Source: HGM13233 sp964478515 (GTDB lineage Bacteria > Bacillota > Clostridia > Oscillospirales > Ruminococcaceae). From it: DNA of 64,000 nt. Shown piece by piece: positions 60,224 through 64,000 of the stretch; position 1 is the stretch's first letter, and the number at the start of each line of letters is the position of its first letter. Under the pieces are notes generated by a model. It was not told the origin of the DNA. It made no database searches and saw only the letters and a list, made by a program, of their open reading frames with translations. Made by a program: the position numbers and the translations under genes. The stretch spans positions 58,101-122,100 of the forward strand of contig CAYZIL010000002.1 of the NCBI GenBank assembly GCA_964478515.1, given 5' to 3'.

Positions 60224-60250
60224 GTACGAAACTGACAGGCGGCGGCGCTG
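60202..60250 (-). terminator. Terminator of the CNNM/CorC gene
   Basis: 12-bp GC stem (60202-60213 with 60239-60250) plus an inner CTGTCA/TGACAG stem (60217-60222 with 60233-60238), followed on the minus strand by TTATTATTATTA. It starts eight bases after the stop and overlaps the infC promoter. Confidence 0.75.
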
Positions 60251-60257
60251 CTGCTGT

Positions 60258-61604
60258 TTATTCCTCGCTGTCGTCTTTCGCCGGTTTGGGCAATACCGAC
60301 ACCAGCGCCCACTCTACCCTGCGCTCGGCTATTTTTTCTACCTTAATGTGCAGCCCGCAAACGTCAAGTTCCGGCTGCGCGCCGTCCTCGGGAATATGGC
60401 TGAAGCAGCTGAACACCAGTCCGCCGAGCGTGTCGTAGTCCTGCTCTTCGGGGTCGCCCATGTCGACGCTCAGCTCTTCGGCAATCTGTTCTATAGACGC
60501 GCTGCCCGCTATGCGCCAAAGGTTTTCGCCTATCTTGTTTATCTCTTTTTCGTCCAGCGGGTCGGACTCGTCGAAAATGTTGCCGACTATCTCTTCGAGC
60601 AGGTCCTCCATAGTTACAATACCGCTGATGCCGCCGTACTCGTCAATTACCAGCGACATATGCACCTTGCGCGCTTGCATGTCGCGGAACAGTATGTCCG
60701 TGCGCACCGTTTCGGGCACGAAATAGGGCGTGCTCAGCAGTTCGCTTAGCGGCTTGGGCTGCTTGCTTTGCTTGTTTAACAGGTATTCGCGCGTGCGCAG
60801 TACGCCGATAATATCGTCGGCGTCCTCGCCACACACCGGAAAGCGCGACAGACCGCTTTCGAGTATCGTCTTAATTATATCTTCGTCGCTGTCGTCGGCC
60901 CAAAGCACTATCATGTCGGTGCGGTGGACCATAACGTCCTCGGCGGTAGTGTTGTTGAACTCAAATATGTTGTCTATCAACTCGCGCTCGGTGGGCTCAA
61001 TAGTGCCCTTTTCCTCGCCGATGTCGATCATCATGCGTATCTCTTCCTCAGAGTAGGTATCACTTTCCTCGTTGGGGTTAAGACCAATTAGCCTGAGTAT
61101 TCCGTTTGTAGACGCCGACATGACCCAGACGACCGGCTTAAGCACTTTCGCGAGAAAGGTTATTGTCCCGCAGACGCGGCGCGCGAGCTGTTCCGACTTT
61201 TGCATGGCGATGCGTTTGGGCACCAGTTCGCCGAAAACCAGCGTGAAATACGAGAGGATAAGAGTAATTAATATGACCGTGATGTTGGTCAGCGCCGCGC
61301 GCGACAGCGCGGTGAAGTGCAATCCCTTGACCAGCCAGTTGACCAACCGCTCGGAAAAGTTACTTGCGGCGAAGGCCGAACCGAGAAAGCCTGCCAGGGT
61401 GATGCCTATTTGGATTGTCGAGAGGAATTTTGACGGGCTCTCGACCAACTTCATCATTTTCTGCGCTATTTTGTCGCCGCCGTCGGCCTGTTTTTTCAGC
61501 ACGCCGTCGTTGAGCGAAATGACGGCGATCTCGGTCGCCGCAAAAAATGCATTGATGAGGATAAGTATGACTTGTAACAGCAGTTGTCCCCATAATGGGT
61601 CCAT
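60258..61604 (-). CDS. CNNM/HlyC-CorC family cation transporter
   Basis: A 448-residue membrane protein. An N-terminal CNNM (DUF21) domain with about four hydrophobic spans (about 1-190) is followed by a CBS pair (about 205-330, including FPVCGEDADDIIGVL and GGISGIVTMEDLLEEIVG, read in parts) and a C-terminal CorC_HlyC domain (about 345-435). Relatives export Mg2+ or Co2+ or exchange Na+. The substrate is unproven here. I start at ATG 61604, preceded by GGAGGG. The 190-nt leader contains a riboswitch-like structure. Confidence 0.92.
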   Translation of the reverse strand: MDPLWGQLLLQVILILINAFFAATEIAVISLNDGVLKKQADGGDKIAQKMMKLVESPSKFLSTIQIGITLAGFLGSAFAASNFSERLVNWLVKGLHFTALSRAALTNITVILITLILSYFTLVFGELVPKRIAMQKSEQLARRVCGTITFLAKVLKPVVWVMSASTNGILRLIGLNPNEESDTYSEEEIRMMIDIGEEKGTIEPTERELIDNIFEFNNTTAEDVMVHRTDMIVLWADDSDEDIIKTILESGLSRFPVCGEDADDIIGVLRTREYLLNKQSKQPKPLSELLSTPYFVPETVRTDILFRDMQARKVHMSLVIDEYGGISGIVTMEDLLEEIVGNIFDESDPLDEKEINKIGENLWRIAGSASIEQIAEELSVDMGDPEEQDYDTLGGLVFSCFSHIPEDGAQPELDVCGLHIKVEKIAERRVEWALVSVLPKPAKDDSEE

Positions 61605-61662
61605 GGTAAAAGATTCCCTCCAGTTTATCAAAAAAATCAATTTTCAGCCGCGCGCAGACTGC

Positions 61663-61794
61663 AAAAAACACACGACAAACAAGCAGCTTGACCGGCTGCC
61701 CGCGTCGTGTGTCATACACACTGTAACTTATGCGGCTTTTTCATCCCTCGTCGGGGAGGTTTTTCCAAAATCATCCCTCTTTCGGTATGTTACA
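61663..61794 (-). ncRNA. Unassigned structured leader RNA (riboswitch-like) with terminator
   Basis: Located between a good promoter and the CNNM gene. The RNA begins with TGTAAC, which pairs with GTTACA 62 nt later (61789-61794 with 61722-61727) to close a domain holding two copies of GAGGGATGA and a CCTC that can pair with either copy. A GTGTGT segment follows directly and can pair with ACACAC, the 5' arm of a strong terminator (61668-61676 with 61704-61712, then T6). Alternative pairing is therefore built in. It matches no riboswitch class I can name. Confidence 0.65.
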
Positions 61795-61798
61795 AAGT

Positions 61799-61827
61799 AT
61801 TGTAGCACTGTAGTGATATTTTTTCAA
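61799..61827 (-). promoter_or_regulatory. Promoter of the CNNM/CorC gene
   Basis: Minus-strand TTGAAA, 17-bp spacer, TACAAT. The predicted transcript start coincides with the first stem of the structured leader. Confidence 0.75.
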
Positions 61828-61849
61828 GTCCGCCGCGCACAAAACATAC

Positions 61850-61883
61850 CGCCCGGGCCGAAGTTCACACCTCGTCCCGGGCG
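61850..61883 (-). terminator. Possible terminator after the 68-aa gene
   Basis: 8-bp stem CGCCCGGG / CCCGGGCG with an 18-nt loop, 12 bases after the stop. The downstream T run is weak. Confidence 0.4.
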
Positions 61884-61894
61884 AATTTTAAAAA

Positions 61895-62101
61895 TTAAAG
61901 GTCGTCTGCGTCCTGCACCGGAAGCTCGTTTTTGTCGCGGGGCACGCCGGTCCAGCTGCCCTGCGGGTCGTAGCGCGCCCGCTCGCGCTCGGCGCGGACG
62001 TTTTCGGTGTAATAGGGAAAATAAAGGTCGTCGTATTCTGGCACGCCGGGCGCCGGGAATACGCGGGAAACGTTCTTTTGCTCTTTACGGTGTTTTTCCA
62101 T
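61895..62101 (-). CDS. Small conserved protein of unknown function downstream of pdaA
   Basis: A 68-residue soluble protein rich in Pro, Tyr, Arg and Asp. Residues 15-68 hold PEYDDLYFPYYTEN, then YDPQGSWTGVPRDKNE, ending in DADDL. It has no signal or membrane segment. The ATG follows GGAGGAGAT and comes one base after the pdaA stop, so the two are translated from one message. Function unknown. The context hints at sporulation. Confidence 0.75.
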   Translation of the reverse strand: MEKHRKEQKNVSRVFPAPGVPEYDDLYFPYYTENVRAERERARYDPQGSWTGVPRDKNELPVQDADDL

Positions 62102-62102
62102 A

Positions 62103-63002
62103 TTAAAATATCTCCTCCTGTACAGATGTTTCGTCCTCGTTGGCGTAGGGCAGCACAAATTCGTAACCCTGCGCGCGCGCGGCGTCAATAAAATCTCCCA
62201 TAATCTGCGCATTGGTTTGCGAGACTGCGTGCAGCAAGTAGATGGCGCCGGGGTGCAGCGACTCGCACAGTTTTTCCAGCGCCGCTTGCGGGTCGGGCTG
62301 GTCGTCTGTCAGCCAGTCACGGTAGGCAAAGCTCCAAAATATGCTCTCGTATCCCAGTTCGCGCACCAGCAGCAGCGAGCGCTCGCTGAACTCGCCTTTG
62401 GGGAAGCGGAAAAGCCGCATTTCATAACCGTAGTGTTCCAGCACATAGTCGTGTACGTTCATCACCTCGGCGCGCACCTCATCGTCCGAAAGCGTCGGCA
62501 TGGAATAGTGGTGGTCGGTGTGGTTGGCGAGAATGTGGCCCTCGTCAATTATCCGCTGCACTATTTCCGGCGCCGACTCCAAATAATCCATAGTCACGAA
62601 AAAAACGGCATGCACGCCTTTTTCCTTCAGCGTATCGAGTATTTTTTCGGTGTAGCCGTTCTCGTAGCCGAGGTCGAACGTCAGCCAAAGCTGCTCAAGC
62701 TCGGTCGGCGCAATATAGACGCCGCCCAGCTCGCCCCACTGCTGCTGCGCTTGCAGCGCCGGCAGTGGCCGGTTTTGCTCGTCAACTCCCCCGCCGAGCC
62801 CCCAGGCGATGGCGGAGTCGGCAAAAACTGTCTGTGCCTGCTGCGGCTGCGCTTGCTGGTCTGTCATTTCAAGCTCGTTTTTGTCCGGCGTCGCCGCTGC
62901 CGCGGTCGGCTCTACGTCGCCGCTGTTTGTTGTGCGCACCGCGCACATTACGGCTGTGACCAGAAGCATCGCCGCGCTGATTATCAAAAGGTATTTGAGC
63001 AC
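62103..63002 (-). CDS. pdaA: PdaA-type polysaccharide (muramic acid) deacetylase
   Basis: Removes acetyl from muramic acid on the way to cortex muramic delta-lactam. The 299 residues have an N-terminal membrane anchor (about 3-22), an Ala/Gln-rich linker and a NodB domain. LTFDLGYENGYT carries D110, NHTDHHYS carries H161 and H165, and RFPKGEFSE is the third motif. This set matches PdaA better than general chitin deacetylases. The start is read as GTG 63000-63002, but GGAGG is 13 bases away. An ATT two codons earlier has better spacing. Confidence 0.88.
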   Translation of the reverse strand: MLKYLLIISAAMLLVTAVMCAVRTTNSGDVEPTAAAATPDKNELEMTDQQAQPQQAQTVFADSAIAWGLGGGVDEQNRPLPALQAQQQWGELGGVYIAPTELEQLWLTFDLGYENGYTEKILDTLKEKGVHAVFFVTMDYLESAPEIVQRIIDEGHILANHTDHHYSMPTLSDDEVRAEVMNVHDYVLEHYGYEMRLFRFPKGEFSERSLLLVRELGYESIFWSFAYRDWLTDDQPDPQAALEKLCESLHPGAIYLLHAVSQTNAQIMGDFIDAARAQGYEFVLPYANEDETSVQEEIF

Positions 63003-63088
63003 TCGAATACTATCGCCTCCTTTGACCCGCGGTTATTATTCCCCGCCGCCGCGGCGATATTTTGTTATTTTTTGGTCGTTACGCCCTG

Positions 63089-63116
63089 TTGAAATTATTG
63101 AATTTTGTGGTAGAAT
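63089..63116 (+). promoter_or_regulatory. Promoter for the small membrane protein
   Basis: TTGAAA, 16-bp spacer, TAGAAT, with an extended -10 (TGG before TAGAAT), about 90 bp upstream of the ATG. Confidence 0.6.
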
Positions 63117-63204
63117 TAAGAAGATTAATTGTTGCTTTTTAAAGCATTACATCCCCGCGGTTTTAGCTTTTGGCCGATTCCGCTTCCGGAAGGAGCGTTC
63201 TAAA

Positions 63205-63477
63205 ATGAAAAAAAACACCATCGTCTTTATCTGTCTGGCCGCAGTTGCCGTTGTGCTGACTGTAATAAGCCTTATTGTCCATCTGCCGAGCGCATTGCAG
63301 TTTTTGCGCATCGCTGTAAGTCTCGCCGCCTGTGTCACCGGCATAATCGCCTGCATTAAAAAGATCCCCCGTGCCGGCGGCGGATTGCGCGTACTGCTGT
63401 TTCTCGGCGCCGTGTGTCTTGCCGGTTACGGCTTTTACATGCTCGCCTACGCTGTGCAGTTGCTGCTTGTGGGCTGA
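63205..63477 (+). CDS. Small three-span membrane protein
   Basis: A 90-residue hydrophobic protein of unknown function. Three membrane segments are visible at about 4-25, 33-52 and 62-88, with a short Lys/Arg loop (KKIPRAGGGLR) between the last two. GGAAGGAGC lies nine bases before the ATG at 63205. A longer in-frame ORF upstream is antisense to pdaA and is not supported. Monocistronic. Confidence 0.75.
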   Translation: MKKNTIVFICLAAVAVVLTVISLIVHLPSALQFLRIAVSLAACVTGIIACIKKIPRAGGGLRVLLFLGAVCLAGYGFYMLAYAVQLLLVG

Positions 63478-63516
63478 AAAGACAGCATTAAAGAGCCGCT
63501 GACCCGTTTGCTGCTA

Positions 63517-63580
63517 CTACATAAATACAGAAAATACCCACCGGGAAGGAGTCCTTCTCGGTGGGTATTGCTTTATGTAG
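63517..63580. terminator. Long imperfect inverted repeat, likely bidirectional terminator
   Basis: Outer arms CTACATAAA / TTTATGTAG (63517-63525, 63572-63580) enclose an 11-bp perfect stem (63533-63543 with 63559-63569). It sits between the convergent membrane-protein and AlkD genes. The T tracts are short. Confidence 0.5.
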
Positions 63581-63655
63581 GAATATGCTCATAATCACTT
63601 TGACAAACTGGAAGCTATCTGTCTGCGAACTCTCGAATTATGTCCGTCCCCAATA

Positions 63656-64000
63656 TCATCTTTTGTATTTTAGCAGCGTATCCTTATCCTCAAGGCTAAC
63701 TCTTCTGCTTTCTCTGCATTTTTGAATACCCTTATTAAGTGTAAACCGATTCAGCTTGTTATTATTTAAATACACCAAGGTCTTTTCCCGTTGCTTCAAA
63801 AAACATTCGCTAAGCAGCCAGCTGTTCATCATATTGACATAATAATGCTCTTCGTTTTCAAAGCGGTTGAGCAAATCAAATATTCTGTAAATATAATCGT
63901 CATCACTAATGAAATAGAACAAAATATACATTCCGATTCTTCTTCGGAAAGGCAGCTCGCTTTTTATATATTCCAATGTCAAATCATAATAGTTTTGTTC
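63656..64000 (-). CDS. AlkD-like DNA alkylation repair protein, C-terminal part
   Basis: The frame is open to the window edge (codons before 63982 read EQNYYDLT), so the gene's 5' end lies outside. The visible 114 residues match the C-terminal HEAT-like repeats of AlkD-type glycosylases: a FRRRIGMYILFYF helix, EEHYYVNMMNSWLLSECF and NRFTLNKGIQKCRESRRV. The family excises alkylated bases. Codon use is AT-rich, unlike the rest of the window. Confidence 0.82.
   Translation of the reverse strand, partial: EQNYYDLTLEYIKSELPFRRRIGMYILFYFISDDDYIYRIFDLLNRFENEEHYYVNMMNSWLLSECFLKQREKTLVYLNNNKLNRFTLNKGIQKCRESRRVSLEDKDTLLKYKR

Noticed and set aside
61850..62950. Near-identical AGCTCGTTTTTGTC words in the 68-aa gene and pdaA as a repeat
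   Set aside because: Both encode the residues DKNEL in frame. The match is short and does not extend, so it is probably coincidental.
62809..63477. 222-codon + ORF extending upstream of the small membrane protein
   Set aside because: The first 130 codons are antisense to pdaA and include the promoter. The ribosome site at 63188-63195 supports ATG 63205.
1..64000. CRISPR arrays, tRNA/rRNA genes, insertion sequences, phage genes, replication origin
   Set aside because: Looked for repeat-spacer periodicity, CCA-ended cloverleaf segments, rRNA blocks, transposase motifs and DnaA-box clusters by eye; none was convincing.

Overview
The window is about 64 kb of chromosome from an endospore-forming member of the Bacillota, most likely class Clostridia. 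The evidence is Spo0A, SpoIVB, both dipicolinate synthase subunits and a PdaA-type cortex deacetylase, together with clostridial hallmarks: an IspH-ribosomal S1 fusion, IreB, a T-box-controlled pheST and yqeG/yqeK/rsfS. Base composition is GC-rich by eye over most of the window, with two AT-rich patches (about 10,750-13,980 and 63,580-64,000). Genus cannot be fixed from sequence alone. No rRNA, tRNA, CRISPR array, transposase, integrase or phage gene was recognised.

Layout. 1-460: gene-free, with a dispersed repeat and three stacked terminators. 461-3739 (-): clpB and an uncharacterised RHH-like gene in one transcript. 3957-5875: a membrane/wHTH protein and a secondary amidohydrolase. 6046-10493 (+): two tandem LtaS-like phosphoglycerol transferases. 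10,500-13,980: an AT-rich island with a second repeat copy, a sortase-type surface protein and a decayed two-component system. 14,035-25,191 (-): spo0A, spoIVB, a Ca2+ P-type ATPase, uridine phosphorylase, ispH-S1, plsC, cmk, a flavoprotein and an RpiR regulator. 25,453-27,748 (-): the dipicolinate operon, with a frameshift in subunit A, and a DUF2179 protein. 27,939-32,346: murC, a lone mazF, a lipoprotein, the NAD(P)HX repair enzyme and acpS. 32,409-37,318 (+): T-box-pheS-pheT, ireB, a small conserved gene and a GNAT. 37,549-41,340 (-): a zinc-ribbon protein, efp, an M24 peptidase, an endonuclease IV-like protein, yqeG and rpsU. 41,474-58,749 (-): fifteen tightly packed genes from a SpoU methyltransferase through dprA, topA, trmFO, plsX, rnc, a radical SAM gene, smc, ftsY, rdgB, yhbY, nadD, yqeK and rsfS to leuS. 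58,837-60,016 (-): infC-rpmI-rplT. 60,258-63,002 (-): a CNNM/CorC transporter behind a structured leader, a 68-aa protein and pdaA. 63,205-64,000: a small membrane protein and the C-terminal part of an AlkD-like protein.

Most genes are housekeeping: translation, cell-envelope precursors, chromosome maintenance and sporulation. The most interesting features are: (i) an unidentified riboswitch-like leader upstream of the CNNM/CorC gene; (ii) a histidine kinase-response regulator pair in which both genes are damaged, next to an intact surface-protein gene carrying an 11-bp tandem repeat in its promoter region; (iii) a frameshift in a CG dinucleotide run of spoVFA; (iv) several compact regulatory arrangements, including divergent promoters sharing one palindromic -35 hexamer and promoters nested in upstream terminators. 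All calls come from reading sequence and recalling family signatures; no searches were run.
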